Under the pieces are notes generated by a model that did not search any database, was not told where the DNA came from, and was given only the letters and a program-made list of their open reading frames with translations. From Xanthobacteraceae bacterium (lineage in GTDB: Bacteria > Pseudomonadota > Alphaproteobacteria > Rhizobiales > Xanthobacteraceae), in assembly GCA_023954195.1 (NCBI GenBank), contig JAMLIK010000006.1:1-64000 (forward strand): a DNA stretch of 64,000 nucleotides, in the 5' to 3' direction. Position numbers and translations under genes: made by a program. Shown here one piece after another: positions 45,144 to 53,870 of the stretch. Each line of letters opens with the position of its first letter. The stretch's first letter is position 1.

Positions 45144-45830
45144 TCACGTCTGCGCCCACTGCCGCAGCAGGTTGTGATAGAGCGAGGTCAGCGAGATCAC
45201 CGATGGGTGTTCGGGATGATCGGCGTTGAGACGGATGATCGACATGTCGAGATCGAACATCATGGCGCGCCGCGTCACGTCGCCGATCATGCTTTCGGTC
45301 CAGAAGAACGACGCCACGCGCGAGCCGCGCGTGACCCTGGTGACGTGGTGCAGGCTGGTGCCGGGATAGACGATCATGTCGCCCGCCGGCAGCTTTACCG
45401 CGTGGGTGCCGTAGGTGTCCTCGATCACCAGCTCGCCGCCGTCATATTCGTCGGGCGACGACAGGAACAGCGTCGACGACACGTCGGTGCGCACCCGTTC
45501 GCCGGTGTCGCGAATGGTGCGGATGGCGTTGTCGACATGCGACCCGAAATTCATCCCGCCCTCGGCATCGTAGCGGTTGAACAGCGGCGGAAAGATTTTC
45601 TTGGGCAGCACCGCCGACATGAACAGCGGGTTGCGGTTGAGCGCGTTCAGGACCAGGTCCTGGATCTCAAGCGCGGCCTTTGAGCCTTCCGGCAATTGCA
45701 GATTGCGCTTGACCTGCGCGGACTGATGGCCGGCGGTGACCCGGCCGTCCACCCAATCGGCGCGCGCCATCACCTCGCGGCAATGGCGCACCTGCTCCGG
45801 CGTCAGCACATTCGGAATTTGTACCAGCAT
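45144..45830 (-). CDS. PKHD-type Fe(II)/2-oxoglutarate hydroxylase (PiuC/YbiX-like)
   Basis: Oxygenase of 228 residues. The iron-binding facial triad is H and D in [11 protein letters not shown] and the later H in [14 protein letters not shown], where R binds oxoglutarate. It is the partner of catecholate receptors in the E. coli fiu-ybiX and Pseudomonas piuA-piuC pairs, as here; its exact substrate in iron uptake is unclear. ATG at 45830 has AGAGG upstream, but a Rho-independent terminator lies only 15 bases before the start codon. Confidence 0.93.
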   Translation of the reverse strand: MLVQIPNVLTPEQVRHCREVMARADWVDGRVTAGHQSAQVKRNLQLPEGSKAALEIQDLVLNALNRNPLFMSAVLPKKIFPPLFNRYDAEGGMNFGSHVDNAIRTIRDTGERVRTDVSSTLFLSSPDEYDGGELVIEDTYGTHAVKLPAGDMIVYPGTSLHHVTRVTRGSRVASFFWTESMIGDVTRRAMMFDLDMSIIRLNADHPEHPSVISLTSLYHNLLRQWAQT

Positions 45831-45844
45831 TGGCGAGCCTCTTG

Positions 45845-45875
45845 AAAAAGAGCCGGCATCTGGCGACGCCGGCTC
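45845..45875 (-). terminator. Intrinsic terminator between receptor and PKHD genes
   Basis: On the minus strand GAGCCGGC pairs perfectly with GCCGGCTC around GTCGCCAGAT, followed by TTTTTC (plus-strand A run 45845-45849). It ends 15 bases before the PKHD start codon, so most transcripts from the receptor promoter should stop here. Confidence 0.8.
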
Positions 45876-45977
45876 CGGTCTCGTCACACCGCCCGCCTCG
45901 CGAGCGACGGGCGGCTTCCTCGGTGCCGGGACGACGGGGGGCGGGATCGCCCCGGCGGTTGCAGGCCGATCCGGCCC

Positions 45978-48392
45978 TCAGAACTGCGCCCGCGCCGACA
46001 GCGAGACGTAGCGGCCCGCGCCGGGAACCGCGTAGCCCGCGCCCGCGGCCGTGTCGTAATAATACGTGTCCGCGATATTGTAGATATTGAGCTGCACGGT
46101 CAGGTTCTTGTCGACCTTGTAGGAGGCCATCGCGTCGAAGCGCCAGTAGGCGGGAATGCGCGCGTCGTTGGAGACGCTCGACCAGCGCGAGTCGACATAG
46201 TACGCGCCGCCGCCGATGGTCCATCGCGAATCGAGATCGTAGGTCGTGAACAGCGAGAAGCTGTTCTTCGGCGTCATCGCAAGCTCGTGCCCGATATTTC
46301 CGACGTTCAACGAATCGATGACTTTCGATTCGAGATAGGCGTAGCCGCCGAAGATGCTCCATTGCGGCGTGATGCGGCCGGTGGCGCCGATTTCGAAACC
46401 CTGCACCTGGGTGGTGCCGATCGCGACGTAGTCCGGGGCCGCCGACGTGCCGCGGTTTTCGAGATCGTTCTCCTTGCGGATACGGAACACCGCGGCGTTC
46501 AGGCTCAGCTTCTTGTCGAGAATGTCCGCCTTGGCGCCGATTTCGTCGATCGTCGAGGTGATCGGATCGAACGCCTGCTGGCCGTTGGTGATCGACACGA
46601 ATTCCGACGGCGGATTCGCCGACGTGCCGCGCATGTAATAGACCGACGACCATGGCGTCGGATGCAACACCACGCCGGCGCGGTAGGTCACGAAACTGTT
46701 GTCGGTATTGAGGCTGACAGGCGTGGTCTGCGCGCCGGTGGCGCGGGTGATGGTGAAGGTGTTGCTGTTCGCCTTGTAGTTATCGAAGCGAACGCCGCCG
46801 AGCAGTTCGAGCCAGTCGGTGACCTTCAACTGGTCTTGAATATAGACGCCGACCGCGTCGGCTTTCGACTCCGTCGCCGCCGTCGTCGGATTGAGCGTCC
46901 CCGACACCCAGGGGTCGGGATTGGCGACGTTGATGCGATAGGTATCGGCGAAGGTCGTGCGATAATTGTCGCGCGTCTCGTGGCTGACCTCGACGCCGGC
47001 CAGCACGTTATGCTCCAGCGCCCCGGTCATGAACCTGGCGTTGAGATCGCTGACGTTGCTGACCAGGAAATTGTTGGTCTGGTTCTGGAAGTGGTTGGTG
47101 TTGGCGATCCAGATGTTGCTCAGCGGCGTGCCTGGGAGCAGCGGATTGGTCGGCGTCGCCAGCCGCGTGCCGCCAACCGCCGAATCCCACAGGTTCGAGG
47201 TCGCCGTGTTGATGCCGGTGATCTGCACCGGGCGCGTCCGGTTGAAGCGCTCGACATAGCTGACGCCGGTGGTGTTGGTGAATTTCAGGTCCGGCGCGAA
47301 GTTGTGCTCGAACTTGTTGGTGAGCACGTGAGCCTCGGTCTGCTCGATGTCGTTCTGGCCCGGCGTCGCGACCCCGTACCAGGTGTTGCGCGGCACCGGC
47401 GCCGGCTGCCGGTAGCTGGTGCCGAAGAACGATCCCGGCAGCATCGGAATGCCGCGGTCGGCGATGTTGTTGTCCTTCTGGTACATGTAGCTCAGCGTGT
47501 TCTTGGTGTCGGGCGCGATCTGCCAGGAGACCGAGGGCGCGAAGCCGTAACGCTTGACATTGGTGAAATCGCGGTCCGCGATGTCGGTGTTGTAACCGAC
47601 CGCGGCGATGCGCGCCGCGAAATCGCCGTACACCTTGTTGACGTCCACCATCATGCGAGCGCCGATCGCCGAAGTGGCGGTCGCCTCGACCACCGAGAAA
47701 TCGCGGTTCTGCGGCGTCTTGGACACGATGTTGATGACGCCGCCGGTGGAGCCGCGGCCGAACAGGAACGACGACGGCCCCTTGAACACCTCGACGCGAT
47801 CGAAGCTGAAGGCGTCGCGGGTGTACCAGCCCGGATCGCGAATGCCGTCGCGATAGAAATCGTTGCGCGCAGTATAGCCGCGAATGGTGACGTTGTCGCC
47901 CTGGACGCCGCCCTCGCCCGCCGTGAAGGTGATGCCGGGAACGTTGCGCAGCGCCTCCTGCACCGAGGTGACGCGCTGGTCCTGCATCAACTGCTGGGAG
48001 ACCACGTTGACCGTCTGGGCGGTGTTGCGCAGCGGCGCCGGAAACCGCGACAGGCCGCTTTGCGCGGGCGTTTGGTAGCCGGCGATGCCGGCGCCGTCGC
48101 CGATCACCGGATTGACCGGCGCATTGGTCGTGGCGGCCGGCGCGGGAGCCGGAGCCGCGCGCGCCGGCGCGGGACGCGCGGTCTGCCGCCGCGCCTGCCG
48201 CTTCGGCGCGGTGACGCGCACCTGCGGAAGATCGTCGTTACCGGACGCCGGCTGGGCGTCGGCGGAATCCGGGATCAGCATCACCGCGGCGACGCCGATC
48301 ATCGCCTTGCCCCACCCGATCGCCGAGATATTGCGCGCAAGCGCGCCCTCGTCACGCGAATGGCTCGCGTGATCCGCCGATGCAACTTCCAT
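45978..48392 (-). CDS. TonB-dependent siderophore receptor, Fiu/PiuA-like
   Basis: Outer-membrane receptor of 804 residues. After a signal-like hydrophobic part (near residue 30, VAAVMLIPDSADAQ) comes a TonB-box region, DDLPQVRVTAPKRQ, then a Pro/Ala-rich linker. The plug has VPGITFTAGEGGVQGDNVTIRGY and DRVEVFKGPSSFLFGRGSTGG. The beta barrel follows and ends VSLSARAQF with the terminal Phe expected of the outer-membrane assembly machinery. It resembles Fiu/PiuA catecholate receptors. The first 20 residues after ATG 48392 are not typical of a signal peptide; an ATG at 48401 is possible. ExbBD-TonB are divergent. Confidence 0.94.
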   Translation of the reverse strand: MEVASADHASHSRDEGALARNISAIGWGKAMIGVAAVMLIPDSADAQPASGNDDLPQVRVTAPKRQARRQTARPAPARAAPAPAPAATTNAPVNPVIGDGAGIAGYQTPAQSGLSRFPAPLRNTAQTVNVVSQQLMQDQRVTSVQEALRNVPGITFTAGEGGVQGDNVTIRGYTARNDFYRDGIRDPGWYTRDAFSFDRVEVFKGPSSFLFGRGSTGGVINIVSKTPQNRDFSVVEATATSAIGARMMVDVNKVYGDFAARIAAVGYNTDIADRDFTNVKRYGFAPSVSWQIAPDTKNTLSYMYQKDNNIADRGIPMLPGSFFGTSYRQPAPVPRNTWYGVATPGQNDIEQTEAHVLTNKFEHNFAPDLKFTNTTGVSYVERFNRTRPVQITGINTATSNLWDSAVGGTRLATPTNPLLPGTPLSNIWIANTNHFQNQTNNFLVSNVSDLNARFMTGALEHNVLAGVEVSHETRDNYRTTFADTYRINVANPDPWVSGTLNPTTAATESKADAVGVYIQDQLKVTDWLELLGGVRFDNYKANSNTFTITRATGAQTTPVSLNTDNSFVTYRAGVVLHPTPWSSVYYMRGTSANPPSEFVSITNGQQAFDPITSTIDEIGAKADILDKKLSLNAAVFRIRKENDLENRGTSAAPDYVAIGTTQVQGFEIGATGRITPQWSIFGGYAYLESKVIDSLNVGNIGHELAMTPKNSFSLFTTYDLDSRWTIGGGAYYVDSRWSSVSNDARIPAYWRFDAMASYKVDKNLTVQLNIYNIADTYYYDTAAGAGYAVPGAGRYVSLSARAQF

Positions 48393-48508
48393 GTGCCCCA
48401 TTCCCCAAATCAAATGCCGCGAAAACAAAATGTGTCTCCGCGATGGCTGATTGGTCATAACTTCACGAAATCCGCCGAGCAACATGCGGCTGCATGGAAT
48501 CGAGCCAG

Positions 48509-48525
48509 TTTATAGGCTTTCTAGT
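48509..48525 (-). promoter_or_regulatory. Irr-box-like site, receptor side
   Basis: TTTATAGGCTTTCTAGT matches TTTAGAA-N3-TTCTAAA at 10 of 14 positions. It is about 115 bases before the receptor start. It is not strongly palindromic, so the call is weak. Confidence 0.4.
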
Positions 48526-48582
48526 AAGGCCCCGGTAAGGGCGCGTCGCGAGGACGCATGACGAGGGCGTGCGGCGAACAGC

Positions 48583-48599
48583 CTTAAAGCGATTCTAAG
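48583..48599 (+). promoter_or_regulatory. Irr-box-like site, exbB side
   Basis: CTTAAAGCGATTCTAAG matches TTTAGAA-N3-TTCTAAA at 10 of 14 positions, six of seven in its second half. Five of seven arm bases are inverted. It is about 150 bases before the exbB start. Confidence 0.5.
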
Positions 48600-48749
48600 A
48601 TGTTGGCGCGCTTGGTTGTTTGATTTGCCAAGCCGAGGGGCTAGACCACTGCGGAGAAGTGGATTTGACATTCGCTTGGGCGCTGTCCATCCGCCACCGT
48701 CCTGCCTGCGATTGATCCGGGATCGGCGGCGCAACAAAAAGTCTGTCGA

Positions 48750-49898
48750 ATGAACCTGTTCCTGAAGACTTCCCGCGCGGCGAAGTGTCATTGCCGACCG
48801 CGAGCGACGAGGGCGCCCGCATTCGCGCTCGCACTGCTGTCGGCGTTCGCCATCACGCCGCATCCGCTCAACGCCCAATCCGTGACGCCTTCAGCCACGA
48901 CCGACGGAACACCCGCCGCGCCGCAAACAACGATGACGCCGCCGGCGATTGCGACGCCGGCGATTGCGACGCCGACAGCGACGCCGGCCTCCCCGTCGGT
49001 CACGACCGCCCCAGCCATGATCGCCCCGGCCGCGCCGCCGCCGGCCCTGCCCGCCCCCGCGATGACGGCCGCGCCGGCCACCGATCCGTCCGTCGCGCAA
49101 CCGGCCACGCCGGAGCCCGCCGCCGCGCCGCAGGCGACGGCGCCGCAAACCGCGCCGGCGGCCGACCCCGCCCCGGCGGGCGCGGCCGATGCCAATCCGG
49201 CCTTGCCGCACGAATTGACGCCGCTCGGCATGTTCATGGCGGCCGACTATATCGTGAAGGCGGTGATGATCGGCCTGGCCTTCGCCTCGGTGGTCACCTG
49301 GTCGGTCTGGCTCGCCAAGACCCTCGAACTGCTGGCCGCGCGGCGCCGGCTGATGCGCGACCTTCGCCGCGTCGAGAGCGCGCATTCGCTCGAAGACGCC
49401 AGCGACAAGCTCCAGAACGCCAACAGCGACATCGCGAGCCTGACCAACGCCGCGCTCGACGAACTCAACCGCTCGCGCGACGCCATGAACCACGAGGGCG
49501 TCAAGGAGCGCGTCGCCTCGCTGTTCGGCCGCATCGAGGCGGCGGCGTCGCGGCGCATGACGCGCGGCACCAGCATTCTCGCGACGATCGGCTCGACCGC
49601 GCCGTTCGTCGGCCTGTTCGGCACCGTCTGGGGCATCATGAACGCCTTCATCGGCATCTCGAAATCGCAGACCACCAACCTCGCCGTGGTCGCGCCCGGC
49701 ATCGCCGAGGCGCTGCTGGCGACCGCGATGGGTCTGGTGGCGGCGATCCCGGCGGTGATGATCTACAACATGTTCGCGCGCTCGATCGCCAGCTATCGCG
49801 GCCTGTTGGGGGACGGCTCCGCCGAACTGATGCGCATGGTCAGCCGCGATCTCAACCGCGCCGAATTGACGCCGCGCCGGGCGCGAGCCGCGGAGTAG
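48750..49898 (+). CDS. exbB: ExbB, TonB-system proton channel subunit
   Basis: Protein of 382 residues, much longer than E. coli ExbB because of an N-terminal export-like segment and a Pro/Ala/Thr-rich periplasmic stretch (residues 35-150), typical of alphaproteobacterial ExbB. Three hydrophobic helices follow (AADYIVKAVMIGLAFASVVTW, ILATIGSTAPFVGLFGTVWG (family signature), VAPGIAEALLATAMGLVAAI). It energises TonB with ExbD. No clear ribosome site precedes ATG 48750. ExbD follows after four bases. Confidence 0.96.
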   Translation: MNLFLKTSRAAKCHCRPRATRAPAFALALLSAFAITPHPLNAQSVTPSATTDGTPAAPQTTMTPPAIATPAIATPTATPASPSVTTAPAMIAPAAPPPALPAPAMTAAPATDPSVAQPATPEPAAAPQATAPQTAPAADPAPAGAADANPALPHELTPLGMFMAADYIVKAVMIGLAFASVVTWSVWLAKTLELLAARRRLMRDLRRVESAHSLEDASDKLQNANSDIASLTNAALDELNRSRDAMNHEGVKERVASLFGRIEAAASRRMTRGTSILATIGSTAPFVGLFGTVWGIMNAFIGISKSQTTNLAVVAPGIAEALLATAMGLVAAIPAVMIYNMFARSIASYRGLLGDGSAELMRMVSRDLNRAELTPRRARAAE

Positions 49899-49902
49899 CG
49901 CC

Positions 49903-50370
49903 GTGGGCGTACAGCTTCAGCAAGCCTCGTCCGACGACGAGATGGCCCCGGTGAGCGACATCAACGTGACGCCGTTCATCGACGTCATCCTGGTGCTGCT
50001 GATTATCTTCATGGTGGCCGCGCCGCTGTCCACCGTCGACATCGCCGTCGATCTGCCGGCCTCGACCGCGACGCCGCAGCCGCGCCCCGACAAGCCGGTC
50101 TTCATCACCCTGAAAGCCGACCGCACGCTGGCGGTCGGCGAAACCCCGATCTCCCGCGCCACGCTTCCGGCCTCGCTCGCCTCGGTGACGTCGTCGGACC
50201 GCAACAAGCGGCTGTTCGTGCGCGCCGACAAGACCGTCCCCTATGGCGACGTGATGACGCTGATGAACGACATCCGCGCCGCCGGCTATCTCAAGATCGC
50301 GCTGGTCGGGCTTGAATCTCCCGGCGCGCAGGCCCCCGCCGGGACGCCATCGGCCGGGGGCGCGCAATGA
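49903..50370 (+). CDS. exbD: ExbD, TonB-system subunit
   Basis: Protein of 155 residues with one helix ([20 protein letters not shown]); its Asp D27 or so in [12 protein letters not shown] is the proton-carrying residue. GTG at 49903 is the start. The C-terminal periplasmic domain has [20 protein letters not shown]. It overlaps tonB by four bases (ATGA). Confidence 0.96.
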   Translation: MGVQLQQASSDDEMAPVSDINVTPFIDVILVLLIIFMVAAPLSTVDIAVDLPASTATPQPRPDKPVFITLKADRTLAVGETPISRATLPASLASVTSSDRNKRLFVRADKTVPYGDVMTLMNDIRAAGYLKIALVGLESPGAQAPAGTPSAGGAQ

Positions 50371-51125
50371 GCGCGGCGCGGCCTTATCGCGGCGTCACGC
50401 GGCGCGACCTGCTGCGCTGGGCCATCTGTTTCGTCGCCGTGCTGTCGCTGCACGGCGCGGTCGCCGCGGCGCTCTTGATGAGCCCGGCCGACGAAGGCGA
50501 CACCTTCGACACCACGACGGCGATCGAGGTCGACTTCACCACGGAATCGTTCCGCGAAGCCATCGCCCGCGACGTCGCGCCGGGCGAGGAGCAGATGCAG
50601 ACCGACGAGGCGCCGCCGCCGCAGGAGAAGGCCGAGCAGAAGACCGAGGAACAGCCCGAGCCGGAGCCGCCGCTGCCCAAGGTGGAGGAGCCTGCCGTGG
50701 CGCTGGAAACCCCTCCCGAGCAGAAGAAGGTGGAGGAGGAAAAGAAGGAGGAGAAGGAGAAGACCCCGAACGCCTCACCGCCGCTGGTCGCGGCCTCCGC
50801 CACTACCGCGCCGACCGCCGCCGCCTCGAACAAGGCGGCGCTGGTGAGCTGGAAGCGCCGGCTGGCGCTGCATCTGCAACGCAACAAGCGCTACCCGCAC
50901 GACGCCCAGGTTCGCCGCGAGTCCGGCACCGCGCGCGTCGCCTTCGTGGTCGATCGCCACGGTCACATCAAATCCAGCAGGATCGTGAAGGGCAGCGGCT
51001 CGCCGGCGCTCGACCGCGAGACGCTCGAACTCCTGCAACGCGCCCAGCCGCTGCCGACGCCGCCGGCCGATGTCGGCGGCGCGCAGTTCGCCTTCACGGT
51101 GCCGATCCTGTTCGAACTGAAATGA
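50367..51125 (+). CDS. tonB: TonB
   Basis: Protein of 252 residues: an N-terminal membrane anchor (about 15-37), a long charged linker rich in Glu, Lys and Pro ([20 protein letters not shown]), and a C-terminal TonB domain ([40 protein letters not shown]). It transmits the ExbBD proton-motive energy to outer-membrane receptors such as the divergent Fiu-like one. Its stop overlaps the start of the SecA-like gene (ATGA at 51122-51125). Confidence 0.96.
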   Translation: MSAARPYRGVTRRDLLRWAICFVAVLSLHGAVAAALLMSPADEGDTFDTTTAIEVDFTTESFREAIARDVAPGEEQMQTDEAPPPQEKAEQKTEEQPEPEPPLPKVEEPAVALETPPEQKKVEEEKKEEKEKTPNASPPLVAASATTAPTAAASNKAALVSWKRRLALHLQRNKRYPHDAQVRRESGTARVAFVVDRHGHIKSSRIVKGSGSPALDRETLELLQRAQPLPTPPADVGGAQFAFTVPILFELK

Positions 51126-53551
51126 TTCCGCGTCTGGCGCGGCGCGCGCTGGATTTCGCGGCACGCCGCAGACTCGCGCGCCACGACGCCGCCGCGCGCC
51201 GGATTCTGGCGCTGGAATCGAGCCGGCGGCAACTTTCCGACGCCGCGCTGCGCCAGCTTGCCGGCGAATTGCAGCGGCGGGCGCGCACCGGCGCCGCGCT
51301 CGATCAAATCAGGACCGACGTCTTCGCGCTGGTCCGCGAGGCGGCGCGCCGCGCGCTCGGCGAACATCCGGTGCCCGCGCAACTGATCGGCGCGCTGGCG
51401 CTGCATGAGGGCCAGATCGTCGAGATGAAAACCGGCGAGGGCAAGACGCTGACCGCCGCCCTGGTCTGCGCGCTCAACGCCATGACCGGACACGGCGTCC
51501 ACATCGCCACCCCCAACGATTATCTCGCCCGGCGCGATGCCGACTGGATGCGGCCGGTCTACGACCTGCTCGGCCTGAGTTGCGGCGTCATCACCCCGGA
51601 CATGGACGACGACGCGCGGCGCGACGCCTACCGCTGCGACCTCACCTATGGCGTCGCCAGCGAATTCGCCTTCGACCATCTGCGCGACAACATGAAGTTC
51701 GCCGCCGCGGAGACCGTGCAGCGCGGCCATGCCTTCGCATTGATCGACGAGGCCGACGCCATCCTGATCGACGAGGCCGGGATGCCGCTGGCGCTGTTCG
51801 GCCCGCTCGGCGATCAGTCAGCCTTCTATCAGGCCATCGACGCCGTCATCGCGGCGTTGCGGCCGGTCCACCACGACCTCGACCACCGGCGGCGCGTCAC
51901 GCTGACCGAGGCGGGATATGGCGAGGTCGAGCGGGGGTTGCGCCGACGCGGCCTGTTGGCGGAGCCGGCCACGCTGCACGACATCGCGTCGATCGCGCTG
52001 CTGCATCATGTCGTGCAGGCGTTGCGCGCCCATGTCGTGCTGGCGCGCGACCGCGACTACGTCGTGCAGGAGGGCCGCGTGGTCATCGTCGATGCGCTGA
52101 CCGGACGGCCGATGCCGGGGCGGCGCTACGACGAGGGGCTGCATCAGGCGCTGGAGGCCAAGGAAGGCTGCGCCATCGGCGAGGAAACCCGCACGCTGGC
52201 CGCGATCACCTTCCAGAGCTATTTTCGCCGCTACGCGCGGCTCGCGGGCATGTCCGGCACCGCGATGGCCGACGCCGCGGAATATCGCGAGGTCTACGAT
52301 CTCGACGTCGTCGCCGTGCCGCCGCATCGTCCGCCGATCCGGATCGACCAGGCCGTGCTCCACCCGACCGCCGCCGCCAAGCGCGCGGCGATCCTGCGCG
52401 AGGCCGAAGCCGCGCACGCGCGCGGCCAGCCGGTGCTGATCGGCGCGCCGTCGATCGAACAGTCCGAGGCGCTGGCTTCGATGCTTGAGCGCCACGGCTG
52501 GCGGCAGCGCGGCGCGGCCGCGGACCACGACGCGGCGGCAAAGACCTTCGCGCTGCTCAACGCCCGGCATCATGCCCGCGAGGCGCAGATCATCGCCGGC
52601 GCCGGCGCGCCCGGCGCGGTGACGATCGCCACCGCGATGGCCGGGCGCGGCACCGACATCAGGCTCGGCGGCGAGCACGCCGACGACGCCGCGCGCGACG
52701 CGGTGACGGCCGCCGGCGGACTTCTGGTGATCGGCACCACCCATCACGACATCGGTCGGCTCGACCAGCAATTGCGCGGCCGCGCCGGGCGGCAGGGCGA
52801 TCCCGGCCGGGCGATCTTCCACGCCTCGCTTGAGGACGACTTCCTCGCCACGGCCGGGATCCGCGCGCCCGGCTCCGCGCCGGACGGCCCCCTGCCGCCA
52901 GCGGTCGCCACACGCCTGGTCCGGGCGGCGCAGCGGCGGCACGAAATTCGCGACCTCGACCGCCGGCTCGGCCTGCTGCGCTTCGACGCCGTCATCCAGC
53001 GCCAATACAATACGCTGTACGAGATGCGGCGCGGCATCCGCGACGGCGCCGATCCGCTGGCGGCGGCGCGGCGGCTGCGTCATCAGACCATCGACGATCT
53101 GGTCGCGCGGTTCGCGCCGCCGGACGCGCGCCCCGGCGAGCCCTGGGACATCACCGGACTGGACCGCGCGATCCGCGCCATCCTAACGCTGGCGGTCGAT
53201 CTCGCGCCGCTGTCGGCGCACCGCGCGGCAGCCTCGGAGGCACTCCGGCAAACGATCGTCGCGATGGCCGACCGCTGGATGGAACGCAAGCGCGCCGCCA
53301 TCGGCGACGCCACGCTCGGCGACATCCTGCGCCGCGTGATGATGGCCCTGATCGACCAGTCATGGTCCGAGCAACTCGACCGCCTCGACCATCTCAAGCG
53401 CCGCATCGGCGACCGCCGGCTGCCGCCGCACAAGGTGACCGCCGAATTCCAGCTCGAAGCCTTCGCGCTGTTCGAGAGCACGCTGGTCGATTTCCGCCAC
53501 CAGGTGACGGCCCACGCGATGCGCGTCGGCATCGACCCGGCCGCGCGTTGA
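51122..53551 (+). CDS. Accessory SecA-like ATPase (SecA2-like) in the tonB operon
   Basis: Protein of 809 residues with the complete SecA motor: Walker A TGEGKT (about residues 104-109), Walker [13 protein letters not shown], motif [28 protein letters not shown] and [10 protein letters not shown]. It is shorter than housekeeping SecA (about 900) because the C-terminal linker and the Cys-rich SecB/zinc-binding tail are missing; it ends [15 protein letters not shown]. It is therefore an accessory SecA rather than the essential one, which should be elsewhere. Overlapping tonB by four bases means the motor is made with the TonB machinery, an unusual arrangement. Cargo is unknown. Confidence 0.88.
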   Translation: MIPRLARRALDFAARRRLARHDAAARRILALESSRRQLSDAALRQLAGELQRRARTGAALDQIRTDVFALVREAARRALGEHPVPAQLIGALALHEGQIVEMKTGEGKTLTAALVCALNAMTGHGVHIATPNDYLARRDADWMRPVYDLLGLSCGVITPDMDDDARRDAYRCDLTYGVASEFAFDHLRDNMKFAAAETVQRGHAFALIDEADAILIDEAGMPLALFGPLGDQSAFYQAIDAVIAALRPVHHDLDHRRRVTLTEAGYGEVERGLRRRGLLAEPATLHDIASIALLHHVVQALRAHVVLARDRDYVVQEGRVVIVDALTGRPMPGRRYDEGLHQALEAKEGCAIGEETRTLAAITFQSYFRRYARLAGMSGTAMADAAEYREVYDLDVVAVPPHRPPIRIDQAVLHPTAAAKRAAILREAEAAHARGQPVLIGAPSIEQSEALASMLERHGWRQRGAAADHDAAAKTFALLNARHHAREAQIIAGAGAPGAVTIATAMAGRGTDIRLGGEHADDAARDAVTAAGGLLVIGTTHHDIGRLDQQLRGRAGRQGDPGRAIFHASLEDDFLATAGIRAPGSAPDGPLPPAVATRLVRAAQRRHEIRDLDRRLGLLRFDAVIQRQYNTLYEMRRGIRDGADPLAAARRLRHQTIDDLVARFAPPDARPGEPWDITGLDRAIRAILTLAVDLAPLSAHRAAASEALRQTIVAMADRWMERKRAAIGDATLGDILRRVMMALIDQSWSEQLDRLDHLKRRIGDRRLPPHKVTAEFQLEAFALFESTLVDFRHQVTAHAMRVGIDPAAR

Positions 53552-53870
53552 GCGCCTGACCGGAAATTCGCTTTGCGCGCGGACTGACAATGCGGCGATC
53601 GTCGTCCCCGCGCAGGCGGGGACCCAGACTCCGCAGCGGTTCGGCTCAATCCATCCGGGTCGAGGTCACTCAACAATAGCCGACGCCAGGGGTTATGGGT
53701 CCTCGCCTGCGCGAGGGCGACGCAGAGAATACCTGATCCTCCGTTCGACATTGCGAGGCCGCTTCTTGAGGCCCACGCGAACTCAACGCGACAAGTCCCT
53801 TGCATCCGGCGCGCGCTTTATAGCAAGTATCCGCCAAATCATCCCCGCGTCCGAACGATTGGAACGGATC
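53552..53870. other. Intergenic region with family B repeat
   Basis: This 319-base gap contains repeat family B copy 2 and then about 150 bases before the thiamine-diphosphate enzyme gene. CGAACGATTGGAACGGATC near 53851 includes the ribosome site. No gene is supported and I see no operator. Confidence 0.55.
53600..53722. repeat. Palindromic repeat, family B copy 2
   Basis: Starts CGTCGTCCCCGCGCAGGCGG and ends TCGCCTGCGCGAGGGCGACG. The centre matches copy 1 (CCGCAGCGGTTCGGCTCA and CGCCAGGGGTTATGGGTC). The right arm has G to A changes relative to the left. Confidence 0.85.

Larger units (their letters stand above)
48393..48749. other. Divergent regulatory region of receptor and exbB operons
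   Basis: This gap of 357 bases contains two Irr-box-like sites (48509-48525 and 48583-48599), and presumably both promoters. No gene is supported. Confidence 0.6.

Noticed and set aside
46287-48515. 742-codon open frame antisense to the TonB-dependent receptor
   Set aside because: It is Arg/Ala/Gly-rich low-complexity sequence, as expected from a GC-rich antisense shadow. The receptor on the minus strand is complete.
50312-53551. Open frame of 1079 codons covering exbD/tonB and the SecA-like gene
   Set aside because: The upstream third is a frame shadow of exbD and tonB. The SecA-like start at 51122 overlaps the tonB stop as ATGA and gives the expected N-terminus.
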